DNA from: Ignavibacteria bacterium
GTDB lineage: Bacteria > Bacteroidota > Ignavibacteria > Kapaibacteriales > UBA2268
NCBI GenBank assembly: GCA_012522895.1
Contig: JAAYJM010000188.1
Span: 1-33,399, forward strand
Reading direction: 5' to 3'
Length of the DNA stretch: 33,399 nt
The first letter of the stretch is position 1, and every line of letters begins with the position of its first letter. Below, one piece after another: positions 14,962-23,901 of this stretch. The notes below the pieces were generated by a model. That model saw only the letters and a program-made list of their open reading frames with translations. It had not been told where the DNA came from and did no database searches. Position numbers and translations under genes: made by a program.

Positions 14962-15195
14962 TTAAGCAACAGGTCTAATTATGTAATTCCTGCTCATTAA
15001 ATTAGTTGCAAATAACAAGCAAGCATTTATATCTTCTCTTTCAAGAGATGGATATTGCTTTAATATCTCTTCAGCAGTATCGCCGGCATTTAAAAAACCC
15101 AATATCGACTGAACAGTAATTCTCATTCCTCTAATAGTTGGCTTTCCATTACACAGCGCTTCACTTATAGTTATTCTATTGGATATATATTCCAT
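14962..15195 (-). CDS. DUF433-family protein, orphan antitoxin candidate (77 aa)
   Basis: The family pattern is clear: ITISEALCNGKPTIRGMRIT, then ILGFLNAGDTAEEILKQYPS and LEREDINACLLFA. DUF433 proteins have a winged-helix-like fold and usually precede a DUF5615 (PIN-like) toxin gene, with which they form VapBC-type pairs. Downstream on this strand (below 14962) there is only repeat DNA and a hairpin, so the toxin is missing. The reading frame is complete. Confidence 0.85.
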   Translation of the reverse strand: MEYISNRITISEALCNGKPTIRGMRITVQSILGFLNAGDTAEEILKQYPSLEREDINACLLFATNLMSRNYIIRPVA

Positions 15196-15525
15196 AATCC
15201 TTTCCTTTTTTTACTACTTAAAAGAATGTCCACCGCTGGCGGGGGCAGGGCTGATATTTGGAAACGTCATTTTGAACGTAGTGAAAAATCCAGAAAGCGT
15301 TTCAATTCCGCAATCACTCTGGATTCCTCGCTGCGCTCGGAATGACAGCGCAAAATATCCACCAATTTCCCCCGCCAGCGGGGGATACTGGACTGTTCTG
15401 TTTTTTCTTTCCTTTCACTATTTTCCCACTCCTTCCAAAGCTCAGCTTGGGAAGGAGAAACAGAGTAGAGATGGGCGCCAGCTCGAAGGTGGAGTCCATC
15501 TAACTGTTTCAAGCTGCTTCCAAAA
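15196..15525. repeat. Mosaic of dispersed repeats without a gene
   Basis: From left to right there is CACCGCTGGCGGGGGCAGGG, a CGTCATTTTGAACGTAGTGA unit, a CTGGATTCCTCGCTGCGCTC unit, CCCCCGCCAGCGGGGGAT, a CCTTCCAAAGCTCAGCTTGG hairpin (15431-15453), and a GAAGGTGGAGTCCATCT piece. These are the repeat families seen elsewhere in the window, stacked together. ORFs of 60-116 codons across them have no protein-like features. Confidence 0.75.
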
Positions 15526-15846
15526 TTAATTTACCTTTGGGCTACCGGGAAAGCCCGGAAAAGTATTCGGCTGCCTATCGGTTTTTATTTCTCCGAATTG
15601 CTGCTCGTATTTTCTAATGTTGTCCATAAGAGCGCCTAAAAGCATTTTTGTGTGCTGGGGCGTCATAACAATACGAGCAAAAACTTTTGCTTTCGGAACG
15701 CCGGGCATTACTCTTGTGAAGTCCAACACAAATTCAGCTGGCGAATGAGAGATAATTGCAAGATTCGAATAAATACCCTCCGCTTCTTTATCGCCAATTT
15801 CTAAATTAAGCTGCTGTGTTGTGCCTTCTTGTTTTCTTTCAGCCAT
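15526..15846 (-). CDS. DUF3467-family protein (106 aa)
   Basis: The sequence matches DUF3467: LNLEIGDKEAEGIYSNLAII, HSPAEFVLDFTRVMPG, KAKVFARIVMTPQHTKMLLG and a C-terminal helix NIRKYEQQFGEI. The family is widespread and uncharacterised; it is small, soluble, and resembles a compact beta-rich domain. It lies 31 bp downstream of the TPR lipoprotein gene on the same strand, so they may be one operon. The Pro/Gly-rich end (FPGFPGSPKVN) is probably disordered. Confidence 0.85.
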   Translation of the reverse strand: MAERKQEGTTQQLNLEIGDKEAEGIYSNLAIISHSPAEFVLDFTRVMPGVPKAKVFARIVMTPQHTKMLLGALMDNIRKYEQQFGEIKTDRQPNTFPGFPGSPKVN

Positions 15847-15877
15847 ATATTCCTTTTTTATTAAATGTAACTATATT

Positions 15878-17392
15878 TTATTTTCTCAATTCTAATATTT
15901 TTTTCTGTAGCCGTTCACTGTCTTCTGCTCGCCCTCCAATTCTATCGTAAAGCCTTACTAAAGAGGAGTAATAACGTTCTAATTGCTCAAGCGGAATTGT
16001 TTCTTCAAGGGCTTCTAATTCAGCAATTGTGTATTTTTGTTTATCAGTTTCCTTTGTAAATGTATATATTTCAGCGAGTTCAGCAAGAACATCGAAATCG
16101 CGGCTAAATTTCATAGTCTTTCTGCATAGCTCGAAATATTCAGCTGATTTTCGGAGCAAAGGCATATACTCGTCTGGATTTGGCTTATAGTTTCTGTCAC
16201 TATTTACCTTTTCCTGCTGTTCTTTTTGTATGACAAGAACTTTATTTTTGTATGCTGAGGCTATGTTTCTTAGCGCATTATCGTTTTTTGGGTCAATCTT
16301 TATTGCCTTTTCATATTGCTCAATCGATTCGTCAAATTTTTCTAATTGTTGAAGCAAATCAGCATGCTGGACGAGATAGCTGGGGTTATTGGGATTTTTT
16401 TGCACCAGCTCTTGAATATATTTAAGCGATTCCTCTTTTTTTCCTTGTGATTCATAAATAAGGATAAGCGCGGTGTTAGCGTCAATGTTTTGCGGGTCAA
16501 TATAAAGGATTGCGAAAATATTTTGTAGGGCATTGTCCCAATCTTTGTTATCGAAAAAGTATTGAGCTAATGAGAAATATGGAGAAGTAGAAAAAGTGAA
16601 GGGTTGAAAGCGCTCTTGAATAGTAATATCTTTTGGCAAATCAGCACGCCATCCGGTAACCACTATCGGGTTGGAATGCTCTTTTAATGAATAAACTATA
16701 AGCTCTTTAGACTTATAGAGATAAGCGTCAATTATAACGGAATCGCCTTCTTCACCATAAGGAAGAGCCATACTCTTAATAGGCGCCCCAAGAATGCTAT
16801 GAGAGGCACTTCTTTCCATATTGACGTTTAAACCTTTTTCCTTTGCTATCTCAAGTTCTGTTTTTAGCAAGTCGGCATATTTGTTGTTATTCAAATTTGC
16901 ATTTGCAAAGTCGCCTTTTGCTTCATAACCAATTGCTAATAAACGGTATACATCTGGGCTGTTGGGTCTTAGTTTTATACAGTTTCCAAAGCTTTCAACA
17001 AACTTTTTAAAATCGCTTTCATTTTTATCTTTTAAATAATCGTTAAGATACTCTACCCCTTTATTATATGAGGCGCCGTATATGGCATATTTAGTGTGCG
17101 GAACTCTTTCTGTTAAGTCTTTAGAAACAATATACTTTTCTCCTTTAAGAATGGTGCTAACAGCTTCGTCAATTAGATTGAGCTGTTGATTAACCTCGGT
17201 AAGCATAATCCAAGCTTCGCCATTATTATGATTTTTTTCAAGTTCCTTTTCAAAGAACTCCTTAGCCTTGCGCCAGTCTTTGTTTTGAAGAGCAATTTTT
17301 GCGGTTGTCATTTCAGGCGAGGCACACTGAAATCCTTGCATTAAAAAAGTGGCTATTACTAAAAAAGCGCTTAAATAAATTAGCTTTTTCAC
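15878..17392 (-). CDS. Tetratricopeptide-repeat lipoprotein (504 aa)
   Basis: The N-terminus is a lipoprotein-like signal (MKKLIYLSAFLVIATFLMQG, then FQCASPE) with Cys23 as the likely lipidated residue, though the lipobox is not canonical. TPR units follow around residues 30-90 (KIALQNKDWRKAKEFFEKEL), 120-175 and 265-375 (YFDNKDWDNALQNIFAILYI; FDESIEQYEKAIKIDPKNDN). Such proteins scaffold complexes at the membrane or in the periplasm; the specific role is unknown. It is transcribed divergently from lpxB, 100 bp apart, consistent with an envelope setting. Confidence 0.8.
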   Translation of the reverse strand: MKKLIYLSAFLVIATFLMQGFQCASPEMTTAKIALQNKDWRKAKEFFEKELEKNHNNGEAWIMLTEVNQQLNLIDEAVSTILKGEKYIVSKDLTERVPHTKYAIYGASYNKGVEYLNDYLKDKNESDFKKFVESFGNCIKLRPNSPDVYRLLAIGYEAKGDFANANLNNNKYADLLKTELEIAKEKGLNVNMERSASHSILGAPIKSMALPYGEEGDSVIIDAYLYKSKELIVYSLKEHSNPIVVTGWRADLPKDITIQERFQPFTFSTSPYFSLAQYFFDNKDWDNALQNIFAILYIDPQNIDANTALILIYESQGKKEESLKYIQELVQKNPNNPSYLVQHADLLQQLEKFDESIEQYEKAIKIDPKNDNALRNIASAYKNKVLVIQKEQQEKVNSDRNYKPNPDEYMPLLRKSAEYFELCRKTMKFSRDFDVLAELAEIYTFTKETDKQKYTIAELEALEETIPLEQLERYYSSLVRLYDRIGGRAEDSERLQKKILELRK

Positions 17393-17492
17393 AATTTTCT
17401 CCTGTTTTTTATTTATTTTTACTTTATTGGTTTAGCTTAATTTAAAAAAACATATACAATTTAACAAAATTAACTAAAAAAAGTTACAAAAC

Positions 17493-18587
17493 TTGAAAAA
17501 AATATTTATTATAGCAGGTGAGCGCTCTGGCGATATGCATGCGGCTTTTCTTATGGATAAAATCCTTGAAAGGGAGCCAGATACAATGTTTTATGGGATT
17601 GGTGGAAAAGAGATGGAAAAAAGGAGACTTAAATCCCTTGTTCCACTTGAAGATTTTTCTGTAGTCGGTTTTTTTGAAGTTGCTAAAAAAATTTCTTTTT
17701 TCCAAAAAGTATTAAAGCAATGTAAAAATTTACTTGATAGTGAAAAATTTGATGTTTTTATCCCAGTTGATTTTCCCGGGTTCAATATAAGATTAGCAAA
17801 ATATGCAAAGTCCAAAGCTATACCTGTTGCATATTACATTGCTCCACAGCTTTGGGCTTGGGGGCAAAATAGGGCAAAAGAGCTTTCTCAATCTATAGAC
17901 AAGCTGCTTGTTGTTTTTCCATTTGAAGTAGATTTCTTTAAAAAATATGGTATTGATTGTGAATTTGTGGGGCATCCTCTTCTTGAAAGAATAAAGAGCA
18001 TAAAAACGCAAGAAAGACAAAAAAAGATTGCGATTTTGCCCGGCAGTCGAAAACAAGAACTTCTAGCCCATTTGCCTTTGCTTGAAGGAATAGACAGAGA
18101 AATAAAAAGACAACTGCCAGAGTATCGCATAGCACTTGCAAAATCGCCATTGATTAATCAAGATTATTTTGCTAAAATCTCGAAACGCTTTCCAGATTGG
18201 GAATTTGCGGAGGATTCAAACAAGTTAATGCAGGAAAGTAGTTTTGGCATAATTAAAACAGGCACTTCTAATCTCGAAGCTGCGCTTTGCGGCTTGCCTT
18301 TTCTTATGTTTTACAAAACTTCTTTTATTTCCTACTTATTAGGGAAAAAATTAATAAATTTAGATTACATTTCTATTGTAAATATTTTATCAGGGAAAAA
18401 AGTTGTAAGTGAATACATTCAAAAAGACATAAATCCAAAAAAAATTGCAAGCGAGCTGCTTGAATTGGTGAATAATCAAGAAAAGCGTGCTGAGATGCAA
18501 AAGGATTTTTTAAAAATAAGGGATATGCTTGGCGAAAGAAATGCTTCTCAAACTGCAGCAGAAATAATTCTAAATTTTATAAATTAA
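17493..18587 (+). CDS. lpxB: Lipid-A-disaccharide synthase
   Basis: A 364-residue GT19-family glycosyltransferase that joins UDP-diacylglucosamine and lipid X to make the lipid A disaccharide, at the inner membrane. Visible motifs are the N-terminal IAGERSGDMHAA, the DFPGFNIRLA segment, YIAPQLWAWG, FVGHPLLERI (from residue 158), LPGSRKQEL and the donor-site region IKTGTSNLEAALCGLPFLM. Length is normal for LpxB. It starts at TTG 17493, the only start that gives the full N-terminal motif; the ribosome binding site is weak. Its presence supports an outer membrane with lipopolysaccharide. Confidence 0.93.
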   Translation: MKKIFIIAGERSGDMHAAFLMDKILEREPDTMFYGIGGKEMEKRRLKSLVPLEDFSVVGFFEVAKKISFFQKVLKQCKNLLDSEKFDVFIPVDFPGFNIRLAKYAKSKAIPVAYYIAPQLWAWGQNRAKELSQSIDKLLVVFPFEVDFFKKYGIDCEFVGHPLLERIKSIKTQERQKKIAILPGSRKQELLAHLPLLEGIDREIKRQLPEYRIALAKSPLINQDYFAKISKRFPDWEFAEDSNKLMQESSFGIIKTGTSNLEAALCGLPFLMFYKTSFISYLLGKKLINLDYISIVNILSGKKVVSEYIQKDINPKKIASELLELVNNQEKRAEMQKDFLKIRDMLGERNASQTAAEIILNFIN

Positions 18588-18712
18588 AGTAAAATTCATA
18601 ATTGTTAGCAAACAGATTGCTTTTAGCGCTTAATCATATTTTTTGATAATTCTGAAAAAACAAATAATGCAAATTTCTGTTTTCACTGCCTCCCTTTGCT
18701 ATTTTCTTTTAC

Positions 18713-18743
18713 TTGAAAAATCCACAATTAATAACTATATTTG
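18713..18743 (+). promoter_or_regulatory. Bacteroidota-type promoter of the ccm genes
   Basis: TTG (18713-18715), exactly 20 bases, then TATATTTG (18736-18743) matches the consensus TTG-N19-21-TAnnTTTG fully. It lies ~110 bp before the CcmD-like gene and after the end of lpxB, so the ccm genes start their own transcript. The rest of 18588-18851 shows no gene. An AAAAGGAGAAAA ribosome binding site (18838-18849) precedes ATG 18852. Confidence 0.7.
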
Positions 18744-18851
18744 CTTTAATGGAAGAAACTGTTGGAAAACATTAGTCAAGGATATTCGTTAAAAAAGCGA
18801 CAATAAAAATAATGCAAAACTTTTTGCTAATACAAAAAAAAGGAGAAAATT

Positions 18852-18998
18852 ATGTTTGAAGAAAAATCAATATATATTGTGCTAATCATCGTCTTAATAA
18901 CTTGGCTTGGAATAGCTTTCTCATTATTTGGTATTGATAGTAAGCTCAGAAGAATCGAAAAGAGAATTATCGAAACAAATGAAGATGCAAACAGATGA
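18852..18998 (+). CDS. CcmD-like small membrane protein (48 aa)
   Basis: A single hydrophobic helix (YIVLIIVLITWLGIAFSLF) is followed by a basic amphipathic tail (SKLRRIEKRIIETNED). This is the size and layout of CcmD-type proteins, which help release holo-CcmE from CcmC in cytochrome c maturation. Its stop overlaps the start of ccmE by 4 bp (ATGA), and it has an excellent Shine-Dalgarno site. Family membership is inferred from layout and position, since such proteins conserve little sequence. Confidence 0.7.
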   Translation: MFEEKSIYIVLIIVLITWLGIAFSLFGIDSKLRRIEKRIIETNEDANR

Positions 18999-19369
18999 AA
19001 AAATCATATATAGCTGCCATTTTAATTGGGGCGATTTCTATAATTGCTGCCCTTACGCTGTTTAATTCCTATTCAATAGAATATTCCGACATAGCAACGG
19101 CAAAAAAGACGGGCAAAAAATTGCAGATACTCGCTTCGCTTGACTCAATGCGCGAGCCGAGCTATGACGCAAACGCAAACATTTTTACTTTCCTTATGCA
19201 GGACGAAAAAACTGAAAGGGCGCAGGTGATATATAAAGGCTCTCCTCCCAACAATTTCAAATTAGCAAAATACTTCGTAGTTAAAGGAGAATACCGCGAC
19301 ACAGCTTTTTATGCAAGCGAAATCTACACCAAATGCCCCTCAAAATACGAAGCAGAAGGGCTGGAGTGA
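18995..19369 (+). CDS. ccmE: Cytochrome c maturation heme chaperone CcmE, Cys-type
   Basis: A 124-residue protein with one N-terminal membrane anchor (about 5-25) and a periplasmic OB-fold domain: VIYKGSPPNNFKLAKYFVVK, then GEYRDTAFYASEIYTKCPSKYE. CcmE carries heme covalently between CcmC and the CcmF lyase. In most bacteria heme is bound by a His in HxxxY; here the site is Cys114-PSK-Tyr118, the CxxxY variant known from some deltaproteobacteria and archaea. It overlaps the CcmD-like gene. The next ccm gene, ccmF, is 5.7 kb away because of an inserted restriction-modification island. Confidence 0.9.
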   Translation: MKKSYIAAILIGAISIIAALTLFNSYSIEYSDIATAKKTGKKLQILASLDSMREPSYDANANIFTFLMQDEKTERAQVIYKGSPPNNFKLAKYFVVKGEYRDTAFYASEIYTKCPSKYEAEGLE

Positions 19370-19407
19370 GAGGAATAATTTTTAAACTAAACAACTTATT
19401 TAATTAA

Positions 19408-20487
19408 ATGCTATTTGCAGACAATACATATTTCTATTATAAATTCCCAGAGCCACAGTATCTTGGTGCGAAATACATCTGGTTGCCGTGGATAAATAGG
19501 TTTATCCCTAAAAATATTCGAACTGCTTTTGATGGTTTTGCTGGCTCACAATCAGTTGCTTATTTATTCAAGCAAAATGGTTTTAAAACAATAACAAATG
19601 ATTTTCTTAATTTTAATCATCAAATTGGTCTATCTTTAATAGAAAACAATAATTTTACTCTATCTAAAGAAGAATTAGAATTTATTTTTTCAAATGAAAA
19701 TATTAATAAAAATAACAGTTCATTATTTAAAAACGTATTTTCTAATGTCTTTTTTGATGAAGAACAAGCAATTTTTTTAGATAAAGTAAGAGCTAATATT
19801 GATTTGCTTGATAATCAATATAAAAAAGCACTTGCTTTTACTTTAGTAAACAGGAGCTTAACAAGAAAAGTAACAATGGGACATTTCGCACATAACCAAG
19901 CAATAAATTACGCAAACAACCCAGAAAGGATTAAACGAAATCCTAATTTGGCAAGGCATGTAAAAGATATAATCTCAGATATATTTGTTTTATATAACAA
20001 TGCGATTTTTAATAATGAACAAGATAATAAGAGTTATAATGAGAATGTTTTAGAACTTCTCCCAAAATTAGACAATATAGATTTGGCTTACTACGATCCG
20101 CCATATTGCGATAGTCATGCTGATTATCAGAGCTTTTATCACTTATTAGAAACTTTTGTAGAATATTGGTCTGACAAAGAATTTATTAATACCACAAGAA
20201 GATACGAGCCTAAAAGATATAGCGGCTTTGATAAAAAACAATTAATAATTGATTCCTTAAATCAGCTATTCGCGCTATCAAAAGACATTCCGAACTGGCT
20301 AATTAGCTGGAATAATAGGAGCTATCCAAAAGTTAAAGAATTAGAAAAAATTTTAAAGCAGTATAAAGATGTTAGTATTGAAACACAGACTTATTTAAAT
20401 GGACGAGGTGGAAAAGGAAGCGTAGCAGGAAGCAGAGAGGTTCTGTTTGTTTGCAAAAACAAATTATCAATAAATATTGGTTTGTGA
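19408..20487 (+). CDS. Adenine-specific DNA methyltransferase, D12/Dam class
   Basis: A 359-residue alpha-type methyltransferase: the start resembles YLGAKYIWLPWINRFIP, the SAM-binding motif I is FDGFAGSQSVAYLF (41-54), and motif IV is YYDPPYCDSHADYQ with DPPY at 230-233. DPPY in this class indicates N6-adenine methylation. A target-recognition region lies between them. It overlaps no gene upstream and runs directly into the endonuclease gene (ATG 2 bp after its stop), so the two are probably co-expressed and the enzyme protects the host from that nuclease. Confidence 0.88.
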   Translation: MLFADNTYFYYKFPEPQYLGAKYIWLPWINRFIPKNIRTAFDGFAGSQSVAYLFKQNGFKTITNDFLNFNHQIGLSLIENNNFTLSKEELEFIFSNENINKNNSSLFKNVFSNVFFDEEQAIFLDKVRANIDLLDNQYKKALAFTLVNRSLTRKVTMGHFAHNQAINYANNPERIKRNPNLARHVKDIISDIFVLYNNAIFNNEQDNKSYNENVLELLPKLDNIDLAYYDPPYCDSHADYQSFYHLLETFVEYWSDKEFINTTRRYEPKRYSGFDKKQLIIDSLNQLFALSKDIPNWLISWNNRSYPKVKELEKILKQYKDVSIETQTYLNGRGGKGSVAGSREVLFVCKNKLSINIGL

Positions 20488-20488
20488 A

Positions 20489-21607
20489 ATGACAAAAGAA
20501 ATAAAGGATTTCGATTATTGGAAAAACGCATATAATTCTGATAAGTTAGATGAATTTAATTTTAATTCATCTGCTTTGCTATGGCTGAAAATTAAGTCTA
20601 TAACCAGAAAAGAACTTTTAAGTGATTTCATTCAATCAAATTCATTGATTATAAAAAGCAAATTATTAAATGACAGATTTAAAGAGATTTATTCTGTTTT
20701 TATTAAAGATTTAGAAAAATCGCATTTAATTTTAGATAAATTTATTAATGATAAAAATCAAGAAAATTTACATAATGTTGACAAAGAGGCAATAGTATCT
20801 GAGTTGTTTAAACTTCGTTCCTTTGAATGGGGCGGGGATTATAAAAACGCTCTTGATAAATATTTAGTAGATAAGTATGTAAAAGCATTTCAAAAATATG
20901 ACGAATTGATTTCCAAATTTGAAACTGAAATAAATAGAGCTGTTATTGGATATATATTGTGTAGCTGGTATAATCATTGGTCAAGTATTCTTATTGAATA
21001 TATTTTTAAAACTCATCCTTTTGTTCTCCCAACCGTTGGAAAAATTAAGAAAGTAGATTTTTTTATCAATAATATTCCTTTCGATTTAAAAGTTACTTAC
21101 TTACCTTCAAATTTTATTGAAAAAAGAAGAAAATCAAAAGGTTTAAAACCGGAATTGACTGAGTTAAAACAAAAAGCCAAACAGGCAAATATTACTTACT
21201 CGAACCACAAGCGGCAAGATGATATTTATTATGAAATAGTTGAAAAAATGAAGAATAAAAATGATGATTTTTGTAAAAATTCCCTAAAAGAATTAAAAGA
21301 CACCCGTATTTCTATTTTAAATGAAACATTAGCTAATCCCAAATTATTAGTTCAGAACCTTTACGAAGAACAAGGTGAAATGAGATTCGATTCATCAAAC
21401 AGATTATTTCTTGTTCTTATTGACTCAGATGATTTTGATAATTCTTGGAAATTAAAAAGAAATCTAAATTTATTAACTCCATCAATTATGAAATACCTTG
21501 ATGAATTCCCTGAAAAAAATATTGATGATTTGAAAGTTAGTTTTAAATACAAAAATAAAAGTAATGTATTTAATGCTTTAGCTGATATTATTTTTGTTGT
21601 AAAGTAG
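20489..21607 (+). CDS. Putative type II restriction endonuclease (PD-(D/E)XK-like)
   Basis: A 372-residue protein without a family I recognise by name. A nuclease-like core reads KKVDFFINNIPFDLKVTYLP, with an Asp in 'VDFF' and DLK nine residues on, the D-(x)n-(D/E)xK arrangement of restriction enzymes. (In numbering from the upstream TTG 20477 these are D194, D203 and K205.) ATG 20489 is taken as start. Its place directly between two methyltransferase genes is the strongest argument for a restriction role. The recognition site cannot be read from the sequence. Confidence 0.7.
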   Translation: MTKEIKDFDYWKNAYNSDKLDEFNFNSSALLWLKIKSITRKELLSDFIQSNSLIIKSKLLNDRFKEIYSVFIKDLEKSHLILDKFINDKNQENLHNVDKEAIVSELFKLRSFEWGGDYKNALDKYLVDKYVKAFQKYDELISKFETEINRAVIGYILCSWYNHWSSILIEYIFKTHPFVLPTVGKIKKVDFFINNIPFDLKVTYLPSNFIEKRRKSKGLKPELTELKQKAKQANITYSNHKRQDDIYYEIVEKMKNKNDDFCKNSLKELKDTRISILNETLANPKLLVQNLYEEQGEMRFDSSNRLFLVLIDSDDFDNSWKLKRNLNLLTPSIMKYLDEFPEKNIDDLKVSFKYKNKSNVFNALADIIFVVK

Positions 21608-21612
21608 CTTAT

Positions 21613-22860
21613 ATGTCAAATTTTATTAAATACATAGAAAACTTTAATTTACAAGATAATTCCTTGTTTTTTGATAATGATAAATATTCTACACGTATTG
21701 AGAATTTTAAATATAATGGTTTTTCTATTCCAAAATATATAAATGAGTTTTGGACTTCAAAGCAAAGACAGGCAAATTCACTTCACGAAGTTTCTTACCG
21801 TGCCTGCTTTAAACCACAATTACCCCGTTTTTTCATTGAAGGATTAACAGAAGAAAAAGACACTGTCTACGATCCTTTTTCTGGAAGAGGAACCTCGGCT
21901 TTAGAAGCATCACTGCTAAACAGGAAAGCTATTGCAAATGACATCAACCCATTGAGTTTAATTCTTTTAAAGCCGCGGCTTAATCCCCCAACAATTTCTG
22001 AAATCAATAAAAGATTAAATGAAATAATTTTTTCTTATAATTTAACAAGTGATATTGATCTTTCAATGTTTTATGATGAAAATACTTTGTCTGAATTAGT
22101 TTCTTTAAAAAATTATTTAATAGAAAAAAAAGATAATAACACTGAAGATGAAGTGGATGATTGGATTAGGATGGTAGCTACTAACCGCTTAACAGGTCAT
22201 TCCAAAGGCTTTTTCTCTGTTTTTACCCTCCCACCTAATCAAGCAGTTTCGCAAAAAAGCCAAATTAGAATTAATGAAAAAAGACAGCAAACTCCGGATT
22301 ATAGAAATATAAAAAAGCTTATTCTTGGTAAATCAAAGCAATTACTAAGTGGAATTAATACAAATACAAGAAAAATGCTGTCAGAAAATTATAATTCCTC
22401 TTTGCTATTAAATTTAGATGCGAGGGATACTCCACAAATAAAAGACAACTCAATTTCACTCACAGTAACTTCGCCCCCTTTCTTAGATCTTGTTCAATAT
22501 GCTAATGATAATTGGTTGCGACTTTGGTTTAACAATTTAAATGCTGATGAGATTGCAAGAAATATTGTTATGGCGAAAACAGAAGAGCAATGGCACAATT
22601 TTATTTTTGATGTTTTTAAAGAACTTTTTCGCATAACGAAACCTAATGCTTATATTGCTTTTGAAGTTGGAGATCTGAAAAACGGAAAGGTAAAATTAGA
22701 TGAAATTGTTGTTAGTATTGGAATTGAAGTTGGGTTAAAATGTCTCGGAATTATCATTAATGAACAAGTTTTTACAAAAACATCAAACATTTGGGGCGTA
22801 AAAAATAATCACAAAGGCACAAATACAAATAGAATTGTTATATTTCAAAAAGGAAGCTAA
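21613..22860 (+). CDS. Site-specific DNA methyltransferase with TSPPF motif (415 aa)
   Basis: The SAM motif DPFSGRGTSALEASLLNR (from residue 87) comes first and the catalytic motif VTSPPFLDLV (TSPPF at 286-290) later, so the order is I then IV. SPPF/SPPY is used by N4-cytosine and some N6-adenine methyltransferases. The region between, with TGHSKGFFSVFTLPPNQAVS, probably recognises the target. It starts 6 bp after the endonuclease gene. Two methyltransferases of different class beside one nuclease suggest an asymmetric site in which each strand needs its own enzyme. Confidence 0.85.
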   Translation: MSNFIKYIENFNLQDNSLFFDNDKYSTRIENFKYNGFSIPKYINEFWTSKQRQANSLHEVSYRACFKPQLPRFFIEGLTEEKDTVYDPFSGRGTSALEASLLNRKAIANDINPLSLILLKPRLNPPTISEINKRLNEIIFSYNLTSDIDLSMFYDENTLSELVSLKNYLIEKKDNNTEDEVDDWIRMVATNRLTGHSKGFFSVFTLPPNQAVSQKSQIRINEKRQQTPDYRNIKKLILGKSKQLLSGINTNTRKMLSENYNSSLLLNLDARDTPQIKDNSISLTVTSPPFLDLVQYANDNWLRLWFNNLNADEIARNIVMAKTEEQWHNFIFDVFKELFRITKPNAYIAFEVGDLKNGKVKLDEIVVSIGIEVGLKCLGIIINEQVFTKTSNIWGVKNNHKGTNTNRIVIFQKGS

Positions 22861-22861
22861 A

Positions 22862-23098
22862 ATGAAAAAAAGTGCTTTAGAAGAAAAATTGAATAATTAT
22901 GAGAATATTGTAAGGTCCATTATTGAAACTTTCAATAATATTGATTTTCATATTACCGTAGAAACAACTATTCATAAAAATATTCACAAATTCGATCCAA
23001 AGAACAAACTTGATAATGATTTGCTTAATGACTTAAAATTAATTATCAATGATTTTGCTAAAACATATTCAAACGAAGGAATTACATTATATTTGTAG
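22862..23098 (+). CDS. Hypothetical protein (78 aa)
   Basis: A small charged protein, MKKSALEEKLNNYENIVRSI to NDFAKTYSNEGITLYL, mostly helical, with no motif I recognise. It starts 2 bp after the preceding methyltransferase and ends 8 bp before the next one, so it is clearly part of the operon. An accessory role in the restriction system is possible. ATG 22862 is preferred to an upstream TTG (22835) that would overlap the methyltransferase. Confidence 0.6.
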   Translation: MKKSALEEKLNNYENIVRSIIETFNNIDFHITVETTIHKNIHKFDPKNKLDNDLLNDLKLIINDFAKTYSNEGITLYL

Positions 23099-23129
23099 CA
23101 AAGCTTATGAAATTAGGAAATTTTGAAAT
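23080..23129 (+). repeat. 50-bp direct repeat, internal copy (start of the third methyltransferase)
   Basis: This stretch, holding TATATTTG (23088-23095) and the first codons from ATG 23107, recurs at 24778-24827 with 47 of 50 bases identical. The two copies flank the methyltransferase, HNH and controller genes in direct orientation. Confidence 0.85.
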
Positions 23130-23901
23130 AAATAATATCTATAACATAGATTGTCTTGTTGGTATGAAAGAGCTACCGAATGATTGTATTGATTTGGTGG
23201 TTACTTCACCTCCTTATGACGATTTGCGTAACTATAACGGCTACCATTTTGATTTTGACAACATTGCAAAGGAATTATTTAGAGTAATCAAAAAAGGTGG
23301 AGTTGTTGTATGGGTGGTTGGCGATAAAATTAAAAACGGTGACCGCACTTTGACAAGCTTTAAACAATGTCTTTATTTTCAAGAAGTTGGGTTTAATGTG
23401 CATGATGTAATGATTTATCAAAAGAAAAACACACCGTTTATGCGTTCAAATGCTTACACAAATTGCTATGAATTTATGTTTGTTTTTTCAAAAGAAAAGG
23501 TTAATACTTTTAATCCATTAAAAACTAAAACAGCCCGGCACGGTTTCGAAAAGTTAGTTACAAACAAAAAAGCAGATGGAGTTAATAAAAAAGTCATTGC
23601 AGAATTGAAAAAAGAAAAAACTATGACTAATATTTGGAATTATGCCGTTGGTCTGGGCGGCTCCACAAACGATAAAATAGCATTCCAGCATACTGCAATT
23701 TTCCCAGAAAAATTAGCACAGGACCATATATTATCCTGGTCTAATGAAGGCGATTTGGTTTTTGACCCGATGAGCGGTTCTGGAACAACCTGTAAAATGG
23801 CTAAACTGAATAATCGAAATTATCTCGGAATGGAAATATCGAAAGAGTATGTTGATTTATCTATTAAAAGATTAGAATTGCTGCAACATCAGCTTCTTTG
23901 A
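23107..23901 (+). CDS. Site-specific DNA methyltransferase, beta-type order (264 aa)
   Basis: Motif IV comes first, DLVVTSPPYDDLRNY (TSPPY at 33-37), and the SAM motif comes last, VFDPMSGSGTTCKMA (DPMSGSGTT at 220-228), the permuted order of beta-type N6-adenine or N4-cytosine methyltransferases. The segment FPEKLAQDHILSWS is typical just before motif I. It is complete and converges with the HNH gene, overlapping its end by 13 bp. It probably pairs with the HNH protein and controller as a second, overlapping restriction-modification unit. Confidence 0.88.
   Translation: MKLGNFEINNIYNIDCLVGMKELPNDCIDLVVTSPPYDDLRNYNGYHFDFDNIAKELFRVIKKGGVVVWVVGDKIKNGDRTLTSFKQCLYFQEVGFNVHDVMIYQKKNTPFMRSNAYTNCYEFMFVFSKEKVNTFNPLKTKTARHGFEKLVTNKKADGVNKKVIAELKKEKTMTNIWNYAVGLGGSTNDKIAFQHTAIFPEKLAQDHILSWSNEGDLVFDPMSGSGTTCKMAKLNNRNYLGMEISKEYVDLSIKRLELLQHQLL

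Noticed and set aside
14736-15529. Several short ORFs on both strands between the RelE/ParE pair and the DUF3467 gene
   Set aside because: Apart from the DUF433 gene they cover only repeat DNA, and their proteins are repeat translations (PPLKKG, HSERSEES patterns).
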